From positions 1-64,000 of the forward strand of contig CAZKXX010000004.1 of NCBI GenBank assembly GCA_964556705.1: a stretch of 64,000 nt of DNA, given 5' to 3'. This DNA is from CAZKXX01 sp964556705 (GTDB lineage Bacteria > Acidobacteriota > Terriglobia > UBA7540). A program made the position numbers and the translations under genes. Below, one piece after another: positions 54,481-63,426 of this stretch. Below the pieces are notes generated by a model. It worked only from the letters and a program-made list of their open reading frames with translations. It did no database searches and was not told where the DNA came from. How positions within the stretch are numbered: the first letter of the stretch is position 1; each line of letters opens with the position of its first letter.

Positions 54481-54685
54481 AGGAGGAAGCGCCGGCCTCC
54501 GGCCGGCAACTCCCTGCTGCCGGGACGACGGGACTGCGCCTGTTCCGCAACCACCGTCACTCCGACAAAATCTCCCGCGCCGGCTTGTCAACTGGACGAC
54601 CGACACGCGGGCGAAGTAGAATGAGGCTGCGCCGGCCTCGACACTCCGGCGAGAGGTTAACGGGTCTGCACAAAGGAGCCGCTTC

Positions 54686-55078
54686 ATGAAGCGTCTGATG
54701 ATTTCATTCGTTGCGGGACTGTTCGTTGCGGGTCTGCTCGCGCCCTCATTCGCCGCGGAAAAGAAAGCCAAGCCCGGCCCGCTGACCGGGACCTGGGATT
54801 GTATGTCCACGGGAGGGTCGCAGGGCGACATGCCGTTCACGCTCTATCTTGACCACCAGGGAGATGTCATTACCGGCTCGGTCTCTTCGCCCCTCGGCGG
54901 GACCGACATCACCACCGGGAGCTTCAAGAACAAGATGGTGGAGATCCGACTCGAAACGCCTCAAGGGACTTACGTCATCACCGGCAAGCTCCAGAAAGGT
55001 GTCCTCAAGGGCGAATGGTCGCACGACGCCGGAGAGAAAGGAACCTGGGAAGGGAAGAAGCAGGCGGCGGCGAAGTGA
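54686..55078 (+). CDS. Small exported protein of unknown function
   Basis: 130 residues. Signal peptide about 1-23 ('SFVAGLFVAGLLAPSFA'), then a beta-rich domain of Gly/Thr/Lys composition: 'GPLTGTWDCMSTGG', 'FTLYLDHQGDVITGSV', 'GSFKNKMVEIRLETPQGTYVITGKL', 'LKGEWSHDAGEKGTWEG'. The repeating pattern of 'G-x-W' and 'ITG' is like lipocalin/avidin-type small barrels seen in secreted Acidobacteria proteins, but I cannot name a family. Good ribosome site (AAGGAG, 54677-54682). Upstream TAGAAT at 54617-54622 could be a -10. Confidence 0.75.
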   Translation: MKRLMISFVAGLFVAGLLAPSFAAEKKAKPGPLTGTWDCMSTGGSQGDMPFTLYLDHQGDVITGSVSSPLGGTDITTGSFKNKMVEIRLETPQGTYVITGKLQKGVLKGEWSHDAGEKGTWEGKKQAAAK

Positions 55079-55246
55079 ACCCTCTGAGCACGGAGCTCCT
55101 CACCGCGTCACCGGGCGGGCGGCAGCTTTTCACTTTTTGTCGCGCGCCTGTGATACGATAGCCTTGGCACTTCGATGAAACTGTAAAGACACCCTCACGC
55201 AACACCTCGTCTCGTCACGGGACGACTCCAGTTCCGAGGAGGAGGG

Positions 55247-56767
55247 ATGTCTTTACTGGAATCCCGCCAGCTCAAATTCCAATACTCACTTCAGGAGCCG
55301 CTGTTCGAGGAAGCGAGCTTCGAAATCAATCCGGGCGAGCGCATCGCTCTGGTGGGGCCGAACGGCGCCGGCAAGACGACGCTCCTGCGCGTGATGGCCG
55401 GCGACCTGGCGCCGGACGCCGGTTCGATTGTTCGCCGCAGAGGATTACACACCGCCTATCTACCCCAGACCCCAGTCGCTGGGCCGGAGGAAACTCTGGC
55501 CGACTGGCTGGGCGAGGCGAGCGCGGGTGATTTGAACCACGTCCTGCACGCGCTGGGCTTCGAACGCGCCGACTTCACGACGTCCCTCGCGCGGCTGTCC
55601 GCGGGCGAACGGAGCCGTGCCTCGCTGGTCAAATGCCTGCTTGCGGGCGCGGATCTGCTCCTGCTCGATGAGCCGACCAACCATCTCGATCTGCGCGCGC
55701 GCGAATGGCTCGAGAAACATCTCGCGCAATTTCGGGGAAGTTGCGTCGTGGTCTCCCATGACCGCCGCTTTCTGGAAAATCTCACGACGCGCACCTTCGA
55801 GCTGCGCCGCGGCGTCTTCTGTGAATATGGCGGCGGATACGCGTTCTACGAGCGGGAGCGTGAGGCGCGCCGCGTGGCAGATCGAGCGGCTTTCGAAACT
55901 CAGCAGAGGCGCTTTGCGGCCCTCCAGCGCGCCGCGGAGAAACGGGCGCGGCGGGCCCGTCAGGTCGAGAAAGCTCCGGCGGGAATTCAGGCGGGCAAGG
56001 ATCACTACGGACGCAAGGCAGGGAAGATGTTGCGCGCGGCACGGCTGCTTCGCGAACGCGTGGTCCGCGAACCGCCCGCGGCGAAGCCGTGGGTCGAAGA
56101 GCCCATCCCGGCGCTCGATTTCTCGAGCATCGCGCCGAGCGGGGCATTTCCCGTGGCGGTGAACGCGGTGGCGAAGAGCTATGGTGGCAAGCCGGTGCTC
56201 CAGCAGGTGACATTCCAGTGCCGGCGCGGCGAGCGCTGGGCCGTCTGCGGACCCAACGGATCAGGGAAGACCACGCTGTTTCGTTTGCTGCTCGGCCTGG
56301 AATCGCCGGACGCGGGTGAGATTCGCGTCGGAGCGAACGTCCGGTTCGGCTACTATGCGCAGGAGGCCGAAAATCTCGACTCGGACCGGACGCCCGTCCA
56401 GGTCTGCGAGGAAGCGTCGAGCGACCGCACGTGGATTCGAACCTTGCTCGCGTGTCTGAAGCTGCCTCGCGCCCTGGCCGACCAGCGGATCGAATTGCTG
56501 AGCCTGGGCGAACGAGCCAAGACCGCGCTGGCGCGCGTCCTCGTTGAGGGCGCGAACGTGCTCTTGCTCGACGAGCCCACCAATCACCTGGAAATCGAGG
56601 CGCAGGAAGCGCTCGAGGCGACTCTGCGGCAATATCCGGGTACCATCCTCTTCGTCTCGCATGATCGGCGCTTTGTCGAGCAGCTCGCCGACCATGCCCT
56701 CGAACTCGAAGAAGGCGAGGCTCCGAGAATCGAGGCGCCTTGGCGGGAGGGCTCCGCGGAACGGTGA
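55247..56767 (+). CDS. ABC-F family ATPase
   Basis: 506 residues, two ABC domains on one chain without membrane segments, the ABC-F (Uup/EttA-like) plan. First Walker A GPNGAGKTT (37-45), signature LSAGERSRA and Walker B LLLDEPTNHLD; second Walker A GPNGSGKTT, signature LSLGERAKT and LLLDEPTNHLE. The linker between the two (about 190-300) is charged. ABC-F proteins act on the ribosome (rescue, or resistance) or in DNA metabolism; which is not shown. The start has a strong GGAGGAGGG ribosome site. The gene appears monocistronic, convergent with the nuclease gene. Confidence 0.93.
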   Translation: MSLLESRQLKFQYSLQEPLFEEASFEINPGERIALVGPNGAGKTTLLRVMAGDLAPDAGSIVRRRGLHTAYLPQTPVAGPEETLADWLGEASAGDLNHVLHALGFERADFTTSLARLSAGERSRASLVKCLLAGADLLLLDEPTNHLDLRAREWLEKHLAQFRGSCVVVSHDRRFLENLTTRTFELRRGVFCEYGGGYAFYEREREARRVADRAAFETQQRRFAALQRAAEKRARRARQVEKAPAGIQAGKDHYGRKAGKMLRAARLLRERVVREPPAAKPWVEEPIPALDFSSIAPSGAFPVAVNAVAKSYGGKPVLQQVTFQCRRGERWAVCGPNGSGKTTLFRLLLGLESPDAGEIRVGANVRFGYYAQEAENLDSDRTPVQVCEEASSDRTWIRTLLACLKLPRALADQRIELLSLGERAKTALARVLVEGANVLLLDEPTNHLEIEAQEALEATLRQYPGTILFVSHDRRFVEQLADHALELEEGEAPRIEAPWREGSAER

Positions 56768-56796
56768 CCTCCGGCGTGTAGCCGTCTATGTCTAGC

Positions 56797-57303
56797 CTAT
56801 CTAGCCCACAGGCCGCGGCCCTCGGCGCGCGCCTCGCGCTCGTAGGCGAGGAATTCGTCCCGGTACTTGAACGGAAAGCGCGTGTAGGTCTGGCCGTAGC
56901 CCTGGCGGATAATTTCGGCGTTCAGCATCCTGCCGTCCTCAAGATAGACGTAAGCGAGCGTCCGGCCGTACTGATCGCGCCGCTCCAGGTCGTATTCAAG
57001 CCGAACCTGCCGGCCCTCCGCCAGCCCGCGGGTGAAAGCCGCAGCCTCCTTGCCAAAGTATTCGACAGGTCGCCGGGGATCCACCGACTCGGGGGTATTC
57101 ACGCCGATCAGGCGGACGCGCTCGCCCCGGTCCAGCACCAGCGTGTCGCCGTCCACGACGCGAACGCAGAGTCGCGGAGCCGTCGATTGCGGCGAAGGTC
57201 CGTCCGGGTCGGGCGGACTGAGATCGCGCCGTGAGTAGGCCACGGCGAGGGCCAGGACCGCCGCCAAAACCGTCGCCCAGAGCTTCCGCGAGCGCCGCCG
57301 CAT
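56797..57303 (-). CDS. Thermonuclease (SNc)-domain exported nuclease
   Basis: 168 residues from the ATG at 57303; an ATG at 57354 would add residues that do not look like a leader. A basic N-terminus and hydrophobic segment ('WATVLAAVLALAVAYS') form a signal peptide or anchor. The staphylococcal-nuclease fold follows: 'VRVVDGDTLVLDRGERVRLIGVNTPES' with the equivalents of Arg35 and Glu43, 'EYFGKEAAAFT', and 'RRDQYGRTLAYVYL' with the Arg87 equivalent. All three catalytic residues are present, so it is probably an active Ca-dependent nuclease at the cell surface or periplasm. Confidence 0.88.
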   Translation of the reverse strand: MRRRSRKLWATVLAAVLALAVAYSRRDLSPPDPDGPSPQSTAPRLCVRVVDGDTLVLDRGERVRLIGVNTPESVDPRRPVEYFGKEAAAFTRGLAEGRQVRLEYDLERRDQYGRTLAYVYLEDGRMLNAEIIRQGYGQTYTRFPFKYRDEFLAYEREARAEGRGLWAR

Positions 57304-57522
57304 GCTGACCATCATACAAGGTCGGGAAGCCATCCATGAAGGGAGTCGCCGCAAGGGATTTGAAACCCTGCGCGTAGATTTTCACTGGCGCCGGTCAATG
57401 ACCGTCGTTTAGGGGAGCCCAAGGTGAGGCGGCGCGTGTTTCTCTCTCGTAGTTAACATAACATCGCTTATCAGACGTATGCAAAATCCCCAGCAAACCG
57501 GCCAGTTTTGACCCCTAAGGCC

Positions 57523-57789
57523 CTAATCTCCCCCAAAAAACCGGGGATTTTTCCTCAGCCTGCCCAAAAGTGACATCCAAGGCGACAATACGGGCCAGCT
57601 CGGTAAAGGAAAGGCGGGCTGGCGGGCGAGAACCTCGCGAGCCAATGGCACCGCTCGGCGGATCAGCCCGGCGGCGCTCCTCGACACCTCCCTGGCCAGG
57701 AGGACTCCGGCAGTCAACCCGAAGAGGATCGCTCCGAAAAGGGCGAGCAGCCCAATCGCCAGGGCATATTCCAGGAGTGCGTACGCCAT
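57523..57789 (-). CDS. Small single-span membrane protein, unknown
   Basis: 88 residues from the ATG at 57789. A strong hydrophobic N-terminal segment ('LEYALAIGLLALFGAILFGLTAGVLLA', about 7-33) is followed by a basic helix ('REVSRSAAGLIRRAVPLAREVLARQ') and a short tail. AGGTGAGG lies about 11-18 bp upstream. The frame extends further upstream (to 58005), but that part is low-complexity Arg/Ser/Pro and is not favoured. No family recognised; support is modest. Confidence 0.4.
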   Translation of the reverse strand: MAYALLEYALAIGLLALFGAILFGLTAGVLLAREVSRSAAGLIRRAVPLAREVLARQPAFPLPSWPVLSPWMSLLGRLRKNPRFFGGD

Positions 57790-58078
57790 GGTCTTTCTAA
57801 CCTCACCTGACGCTTTAGATGCTTGCCTTCCGTCTGAGGGATTCTTGCGAGGGGCTTTCCGCAGGTCGGGCAAAGAGTCGGAATCCGTCGGGGAGCTTGC
57901 GCGGCGCTCATCGGGTGCAACCGAACGGCTCCCCAAGGCCCTCGGAGGGGGCTCAGGGGCATTCCGTCCTCGTCCGCGCGGGCTTGCCGTGGTCCTGACC
58001 AACACCCGAAGGCCCGCAGCGGGTAGTCCCGCCGATGGAGGCGGCGTTACAGCCTGTGGGCTTGGGGGGCGGCCCGGA

Positions 58079-58786
58079 CTATTTGAGCGACTGGGCCTCC
58101 GAGCGGTTCTTGGGCGAATGTTTGTTGAGCGTCGAAATCAGTTTCTGCCCTGCCGCGGGCGTCGAGACTTTGTTCTCGCGGACAATCTCACGGGCCTTCA
58201 CTTTGCGCCCATAGAGCGATTTGTTGGCTCGGTTGTCCTGGCGCAGCGTGGAGCCTTCGAGCGAGATGCCGGCAAAGAGGCCGCGGGAGCGCGAGTAGCT
58301 CAAGATTTCGGCTCGCATCAGCGCGTCGGTGGCAGCGGTGGCGGTGCGGCCTTTGGGGCCGGCGGCGGCCGCGGCGTCGGCGCCGAGCTTCACCTTGCTT
58401 TTCAGGAGCGAATTGACGCCTTTAGGGTTCATCACCAGCAACAGAAAATCAGTGGCCTGCCCGCCGAGCTGGATGCCGATGTTGGCGCCTTCCAGGCGGT
58501 AGAGCGCGGGCGGGCTCCACGGGCCGGTGAAATCTTCGCCGGTGCGGCACGTCATCGCGCCGCGCCCGTAGCTCCCGCCGATTCCGATGGCAAATTTTTT
58601 CACGGAAGGGATGATGACGACGCACTCGGCTTTGTCTAGCAGTTCCTCCGGCACGTTGTCGGGGATATTGAGGATCTCCTCCAACACGGTGCCGCACTCT
58701 TCGAGCCGTTCCTGCTCCTTGTCCTGAGCCATGGTCGGCCCAGCCGCCAGCGCGAGCACGAACAAGAAGCCCCAAAATCGATTCAT
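58079..58786 (-). CDS. SYLF-domain lipid-binding protein (Ysc84-like)
   Basis: 235 residues. Signal peptide about 1-20 ('FLFVLALAAGPTMA'). The SYLF region (about 45-215) shows 'VPEELLDKAECVVIIPSVKKFAIGIGGSYGRG', 'YRLEGANIGIQLGGQATDFLLLVMNPKG', 'KVKLGADAAAAAGPKG', 'EILSYSRSRGLFAGISLEGSTL' and 'ANKSLYG', all characteristic. Eukaryotic homologues bind phosphoinositides and actin; in bacteria the exported proteins have no established function. It is divergent from the aspartase gene. Confidence 0.9.
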   Translation of the reverse strand: MNRFWGFLFVLALAAGPTMAQDKEQERLEECGTVLEEILNIPDNVPEELLDKAECVVIIPSVKKFAIGIGGSYGRGAMTCRTGEDFTGPWSPPALYRLEGANIGIQLGGQATDFLLLVMNPKGVNSLLKSKVKLGADAAAAAGPKGRTATAATDALMRAEILSYSRSRGLFAGISLEGSTLRQDNRANKSLYGRKVKAREIVRENKVSTPAAGQKLISTLNKHSPKNRSEAQSLK

Positions 58787-58910
58787 ATCAGCCCTCCCAA
58801 GGGTTCCCTTCCTGACTACGATGCACGAATCCTCTTCGAGGATAGCATGGACGAGGAGGTCTCAGGAGGGACACGGGCTGGAAACCCGTGATACGAAGCG
58901 GTCTACGCAG

Positions 58911-58916
58911 TACAAT
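58911..58916 (+). promoter_or_regulatory. -10 box directly upstream of the aspartase/fumarase gene
   Basis: TACAAT at 58911-58916 is followed after seven bases by the ATG at 58924; a partial -35 (GTGATA, 58888-58893) lies 17 bp upstream. The mRNA would be leaderless. Confidence 0.5.
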
Positions 58917-58923
58917 ATTCCGA

Positions 58924-60330
58924 ATGCGAACGCGAACCGAAAGGGACTCGCTGGGAGCGGTCGGAGTCCCGGCTAGGGCGTACTACGGGGCACAGACGGC
59001 GCGGGCGGTGGAGAACTATCCCATCAGCGGCCTGCGCGCGCATCCGGCGCTCACCCGCGCCTACGGACTGCTGAAGCAGGCCTGCGCGGAAGTGAACGCC
59101 GAACTGGCAATGATTCCCCGCCCTGTCGGTCGCGCCGTGGCGAGAGCTTCGGCTGAAGTCGCCGCGGGTAAGTTCGACGACCAGTTCGTGGTAGATGTTT
59201 ACCAGGCGGGCGCGGGCGTCAGCTTCCACATGAACGTCAACGAAGTCATCGCCAACCGCGCGAGCGAGCTGCTCGGCGGGCGGCGCGGCGAATATCGCCT
59301 CGTCCATCCCAACGATCACGTCAACTTCGGACAATCCACCAACGATACGTTCCCCACCGCGATGCGCCTCGCTTCCCTGCTCGTGCTCGAGGAGTTTTTT
59401 CCGGCGCTGGAGGAATTGGAAAAGGCTTTCCGAAAAAAAGGGCGAGAATTCGACGGCATCCTGAAGGCGGGGCGAACGCACTTGCAGGACGCTGTGCCCA
59501 TCCGGCTGGGGCAGGAATTTGCTGCTTACGCGCGCGCACTCGCGCAGGCGCGGCAGCAGATCCGGCTCGCGGCCGCCGCGGTCGCCGAACTCGGCCTCGG
59601 AGGAAGTGCCGCCGGCACGGGGCTGAATACGCACCCGCGCTACGCGAGGCGCGTCGTGGCGCGTTTGCGGAAGCTCACCCGTTTGCCGCTTCGCGAAGCG
59701 CCGGACAAGGTCGCGGCGATGCAGTCGCAGCTTCCCATGGCGGCGCTTTCCGGCGCGCTGCGCAACCTGGCGCTCGAGCTGATCCGCATCGCGAACGATT
59801 TGCGTCTGCTCGCGAGCGGCCCGCTCACCGGCTTCAACGAAATTGTTCTGCCCGCGCTCCAGCCCGGCTCGAGCATCATGCCCGGCAAGGTCAATCCGGT
59901 GATGGCCGAACTACTCGACATGGTGGCATTCCAGGTGGTCGGCTGCGACACGGTGGTGGCGCTCGCCGTGCAGGCCGGCCAACTCGAATTGAACGTCATG
60001 ATGCCGGCGATGGCGTGGAACGTTCTGCACGCGCTCGAAATTTTGAAGAACACCTGCCGCGTCGTGGCGCGCCGCTGCGTCCGGGGAATTCGGGCCAACC
60101 GCGAAATCTGCGAGCGGTACGCGCATCGCTCGCCGGCGCTGGCGACGGCGCTCAACCCCGTCCTCGGCTACGCGCGCGCGGCGGAGATTGTGAAGAAGTC
60201 GCTCGCGACGGGCGAGTCGATTCCCGAAGTCTGTCTCGAAGAGGGTGTGCTGAGCGAAGCGGAGGTGAAGCGCATCCTCGACCCGCGCCGCATGACGCGC
60301 CCGGGCGCCGCGCGGCCCAGGAAACGGTGA
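58924..60330 (+). CDS. aspA: Aspartate ammonia-lyase / class II fumarase family enzyme
   Basis: 468 residues from the ATG at 58924 (the frame continues upstream to 58888 but the family starts 'RTERDSLGAVGVP'). 'YYGAQTARAVENYPISG' and 'GTGLNTHP' are typical of aspartase, and the superfamily signature GSSIMPGKVN is at residues 315-324 with the catalytic Ser. 'VDVYQAGAGVSFHMNVNEVIANRA' is the conserved central block. The N-terminal YYGAQT and overall order favour aspartase (aspartate to fumarate and ammonia) over fumarase, but a fumarase or a mixed role cannot be excluded by reading alone. Probable leaderless start. Confidence 0.87.
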   Translation: MRTRTERDSLGAVGVPARAYYGAQTARAVENYPISGLRAHPALTRAYGLLKQACAEVNAELAMIPRPVGRAVARASAEVAAGKFDDQFVVDVYQAGAGVSFHMNVNEVIANRASELLGGRRGEYRLVHPNDHVNFGQSTNDTFPTAMRLASLLVLEEFFPALEELEKAFRKKGREFDGILKAGRTHLQDAVPIRLGQEFAAYARALAQARQQIRLAAAAVAELGLGGSAAGTGLNTHPRYARRVVARLRKLTRLPLREAPDKVAAMQSQLPMAALSGALRNLALELIRIANDLRLLASGPLTGFNEIVLPALQPGSSIMPGKVNPVMAELLDMVAFQVVGCDTVVALAVQAGQLELNVMMPAMAWNVLHALEILKNTCRVVARRCVRGIRANREICERYAHRSPALATALNPVLGYARAAEIVKKSLATGESIPEVCLEEGVLSEAEVKRILDPRRMTRPGAARPRKR

Positions 60331-60612
60331 ACACCCGGACACCAGGACACAAAGTAAGTGTCGGGGTCCTCAGCATGGCTGCGCCAGGTCCTTCCGCACC
60401 TTTTCAGGTCTCGACGTGCGGCGGATTCCCGCCGATTTCGCTTCCCTTGCGCCCGCTGAAAGTCTAAATTGAAAGTTCGGGCTTCGTCACAGGTGGAGCG
60501 TGGGGTGAGCGTTGCGCGAACTGCGTTGCCTGTCACGCTCCCATTTGTTTTCGGCGCCCCTTGCCGGGACCCGATTTGGGTCCTCCAGAAATTTCGTTGA
60601 GGAGAAAAGCCC
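60331..60612. other. Intergenic region before the FKBP gene
   Basis: About 280 bp with no supported gene. GGACCC-GATTT-GGGTCC forms a hairpin at 60567-60583, and a GAGGAGA ribosome site precedes the FKBP start. No clear promoter. Confidence 0.4.
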
Positions 60613-61056
60613 ATGAGCGCCGCCATCGCCGCCGGAAAAGAGGTTTCGCTCGAATACACCTTGCGACTCGAGAACGAAGAAGTCGTCGAGAGCAACGTGG
60701 GTGATCAACCGCTGAAGTACATCCACGGCAAAAACCAGATCATTCCCGGCCTGGAATCCGCGCTGGAAGGGATGCAGGTCGGGGAGAGCAAAGAAGTCAC
60801 CGTGCTTCCGGAGAATGCCTACGGTCCCGTGATGCCCGAAGCGTTCCAGGAAGTTCCGCGCGACCGCATTCCCGCAGACGCGCAGCAGGTGGGCGCGCGC
60901 CTCCAGGGCCGCGACCCGAACGGTCAAGTGGTCCACGCGCGCGTTGCGCAGGTGAAAGACGAAAGTCTGGTGCTCGACTTCAACCATCCGCTGGCCGGCA
61001 AGACGCTGGTGTTCGCGGTCAAGGTGGTCGCCGTCGCTGAGCCTGCCGCCCGCTGA
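60613..61056 (+). CDS. FKBP-type peptidyl-prolyl isomerase (SlyD-like)
   Basis: 147 residues. 'VSLEYTLRLENEEVVESNVGDQPLKYIHGKNQIIPGLESALEGMQVGESKEVTV' spans the FKBP N-half (given here in summary form by its key blocks), 'PEAFQEVPRDRIP' is in the IF (insert-in-flap) region and 'DFNHPLAGKTLVFAVKVV' closes the fold. The IF insert makes it a SlyD-type chaperone-isomerase. It lacks the His-rich tail of E. coli SlyD. ATG at 60613 with GAGGAGA upstream. Cytoplasmic folding assistant; no operon partner. Confidence 0.93.
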   Translation: MSAAIAAGKEVSLEYTLRLENEEVVESNVGDQPLKYIHGKNQIIPGLESALEGMQVGESKEVTVLPENAYGPVMPEAFQEVPRDRIPADAQQVGARLQGRDPNGQVVHARVAQVKDESLVLDFNHPLAGKTLVFAVKVVAVAEPAAR

Positions 61057-61074
61057 ACCCTTCGCCGGAAATTC

Positions 61075-61104
61075 TTGCCAATTCCCGCGCGCCTTCCCTA
61101 CACT
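61075..61104 (+). promoter_or_regulatory. Promoter of the DUF481 gene
   Basis: TTGCCA (61075-61080) and TACACT (61099-61104), 18 bp apart, lie 62 bp before the ATG at 61167. Confidence 0.5.
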
Positions 61105-61166
61105 GGCTGTGAGGCGGCGGCGCGCCTCGCAGCGCGTTCGCCGCCGATTTTTTTATCTTCGAGGGA

Positions 61167-62225
61167 ATGATGCGCATCTGGCTTTTTATCGCGCTGGTGG
61201 GCCTCGGCGGGGCACTGCCGGCGCGAGGCGAAATTCTCTATTTCAAAAATGGCGATCAGTTGACGGGCACGTGGCACCGCGTGCAGGAGACGCGGCTCGT
61301 TTTCCGCAGCGAGTCGGCGGGCGAAGTCACCGTCCCCGTTTCGCGCGTCAGGACGTTCGCCAGCACGCGCTCCGCCGTGCTGCTGACCAGGCAGGGCGAA
61401 GCCTTCAGCGGCGAACTCTCGCTGCTCGAGTCCGGCTACTGGGGACTTGCCGCGAACGGCGGCATCCGCACAGTCGCGCCGGAAGACGTAGTGGCCATCT
61501 ATCAGCAGGAGAGTTACCAGCCGGCCATCGAACGCGCACCGCGCCCCTGGACCGACTGGAAAGGACGCGGCAACTTCGGCTACAGCCTGGTGCGCGGCGA
61601 CCGCGACGCCAACAACCTGAGCCTCGGCTTCAACGCCACGCGCCTCCAGCCCAACCTTCCCGGGATCAAGGAGAAATACCGGACCAACTTCACGACGACG
61701 ATGCTCTTCGCCAACACGCGCATCGGCGGCGTGGAAACCAGCGCCAACAGCATCTCTTCCAACCTTCGCCAAGACTTCCTGTTTACGCCCACCAACTTCT
61801 TTTTCCTGCTCGGGCAGATGGACCACATCCAGACCCAGAGCCTCGACCTGCGCCAGACCTACGGCCTCGGCCTCGGCCGCGACGTCTTGCGAAGCAGGCG
61901 CATCACGCTGAATTTTCTGGGAGGGTTTACCTACGTCAACGAACTGTTCACCACGGAGCGGCGCGAGAACGCCGAAGGGCTGCTGGGCGAAAAGGTCAGC
62001 CTCCGCATCACGCCCCAGATGGGGATCGACCACCAGTTGAACTTCTATCCCAGTCTGACCGACCGCGGCGAGTTCCGCATGGACGCGACCTCGACGCTCA
62101 TCGCGCGGATTTCCAACCGCCTGTCCTTGAACACGACGATGACGAACCGCTATCTCAGCCGCCCGTTGCCCGGCCGGAAAAACAGCGAACTGGTGCTGAC
62201 CACGGGGCTGGGTTTGGATTTCTGA
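61167..62225 (+). CDS. DUF481 outer-membrane protein
   Basis: 352 residues. Signal peptide about 1-22 ('IWLFIALVGLGGALPARG'). A beta-rich N-domain ('LYFKNGDQLTGTWHRVQETRLVF', 'VTVPVSRVRTF') is followed by the DUF481 barrel (about 130-352): 'WKGRGNFGYSLVRGDRDANNLSLG', 'NFTTTMLFANTR', 'YGLGLGRDVLRSRRITLNFLGGFTYVNE' with alternating strands and a C-terminal Phe. DUF481 proteins are small barrels of salt-induced or porin-like type; function unknown. The N-terminal extension resembles the PEGA-less 'G-D-x-L-T-G' domain often found before DUF481. Confidence 0.87.
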   Translation: MMRIWLFIALVGLGGALPARGEILYFKNGDQLTGTWHRVQETRLVFRSESAGEVTVPVSRVRTFASTRSAVLLTRQGEAFSGELSLLESGYWGLAANGGIRTVAPEDVVAIYQQESYQPAIERAPRPWTDWKGRGNFGYSLVRGDRDANNLSLGFNATRLQPNLPGIKEKYRTNFTTTMLFANTRIGGVETSANSISSNLRQDFLFTPTNFFFLLGQMDHIQTQSLDLRQTYGLGLGRDVLRSRRITLNFLGGFTYVNELFTTERRENAEGLLGEKVSLRITPQMGIDHQLNFYPSLTDRGEFRMDATSTLIARISNRLSLNTTMTNRYLSRPLPGRKNSELVLTTGLGLDF

Positions 62226-62255
62226 ATTGCGGCAGGAAGAGTTCGCGCCGCTCGC

Positions 62256-62524
62256 TCAGGCGATGAGGGTTTCCGCGGCGCGGTACTTTTGCCGATAAAT
62301 TTCCTCGCGAACGCGCAGGCCGAGCCCGGGCGCGTCCAAAACCTTGTAACAGCCATTCCGAAATTCGTAGCCTTCCGATTCCAGCACGTCGCAGGTGGAG
62401 CGATCGTCTTCGGCCGCGGCGACGCTCGGAACGGCCTTCGCCAGGTGCAGGCTCATCCAGAGTCCGACACGGCACGGAGAACGGCGGGAAGTGCGAAAGC
62501 GCCCAGAAAGAAACGGCGGGTCAT
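62256..62524 (-). pseudogene. Internally deleted Tat-exported enolase-superfamily gene
   Basis: An ATG at 62524 opens a twin-arginine leader (MTRRFFLGAFALPAVLRAVSD) that ends after 23 codons, and in another frame the C-terminus of a mandelate-racemase/enolase-type protein follows at once (about 62256-62460: 'HLAKAVPSVAAAE', 'GYEFRNGCYKVLDAPGLGLRVREE'). The middle ~300 codons are missing. I infer an internal, out-of-frame deletion. The C-terminal family call rests on the H-x-A...AE and 'DAPGLG' pattern and is moderately sure. It sits directly downstream of a Tat-exported aldo/keto reductase, transcribed in the same direction. Confidence 0.6.
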
Positions 62525-62559
62525 GAAGAAAAATCATAGGGGCGCTTCGGGAGTCGCCC

Positions 62560-63426
62560 TTACGCCGACCCTGCGGCGATGCGCCTCAGCAGGTCCGCCT
62601 GCTCGTTGCGGTTCTCGGCGCCGATGGTGAAGGCGTCGAGAACGCCGACGGAAAGCGCGTACTTCAGCGCCTCATCCACGCGGCGGCGCATGTCGCCCTG
62701 GCCGAGAATTTTCATGCCGATGATGCCCGTGCCCTGCGCGCGCATCTGGCGGATGACCTCGACCACCGTCTTAGGGTCGGCGTCCATGTGCGAGCCGATG
62801 GGATTCAGCCGCACGAGGTCCACCTGAACCCAGGGCTCACGCGCCGCGGCGCGCAGCGCGCCGATCGAGTGGCAGGAAACTCCGTGCGCGCGGACGATTC
62901 CCTTCTCGCGCGCTTCGCTCAGCGCGTCCATGGCGCTGCGGTATTTGGCGGTCCAGTCGGAATCGGTCAGGCAGTGGAGAAGCACGATGTCGAGATAGTC
63001 GGTGCCGAGTTCGCGTCGGAAACGGTCGAGATCGGCGCGCACGCCTTTGCCGTCACGCGACCAGGTTTTGGTGAGCACAGTTACTTTTTGGCGCGGAATG
63101 CGCTTGAGCGCCGCGGCGACGTGAGGATGCGTGCCGTAGGAATCCGCCGTGTCAATGAACAGCACGCCCTGGTCGTATCCGGCCCAAAGCAGGTCGGCGA
63201 GCCCGGGGACGCCCAGCGAGCCCTGGTTCGACCGACCGCCGAAACCCGACGTGCCGGTGCCCATCGCCAGGCGCGTCGTGCGGATGCCGCTCTTGCCGAG
63301 CGTCACGAGGTCCGTGGCGTTGAATTTTGCCGGCGGCGCATCCGCCAGAGCGGGCAGCGCGCGCGACCCGAGCCACGCCGCGCCCAGTCCCATCGCCGTG
63401 GCCGTCAGAAATTCTCTGCGTTTCAT
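62560..63426 (-). CDS. Tat-exported aldo/keto reductase
   Basis: 288 residues. The N-terminus MKRREFLTATAMGLGAAW is a twin-arginine signal, so the enzyme is folded before export. The AKR fold follows: 'TLGKSGIRTTRLAMGTGTSGFGG', the catalytic Asp/Tyr segment 'FIDTADSYGTHPHV' (D, Y), the Lys in 'TVLTKTW' and the His in 'IVLLHCLTD' complete the tetrad; 'GIIGMKILGQGDM' is near the C-terminus. NAD(P)H use is unusual outside the cytoplasm, so such Tat-AKRs may keep a bound cofactor; substrate unknown. The downstream remnant of an enolase-type enzyme suggests a lost sugar-acid pathway. Confidence 0.9.
   Translation of the reverse strand: MKRREFLTATAMGLGAAWLGSRALPALADAPPAKFNATDLVTLGKSGIRTTRLAMGTGTSGFGGRSNQGSLGVPGLADLLWAGYDQGVLFIDTADSYGTHPHVAAALKRIPRQKVTVLTKTWSRDGKGVRADLDRFRRELGTDYLDIVLLHCLTDSDWTAKYRSAMDALSEAREKGIVRAHGVSCHSIGALRAAAREPWVQVDLVRLNPIGSHMDADPKTVVEVIRQMRAQGTGIIGMKILGQGDMRRRVDEALKYALSVGVLDAFTIGAENRNEQADLLRRIAAGSA

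Noticed and set aside
60331..60467. Extension or second product after the aspartase gene
   Set aside because: Open frames here are out of frame with aspA, compositionally biased and end without recognisable motifs.
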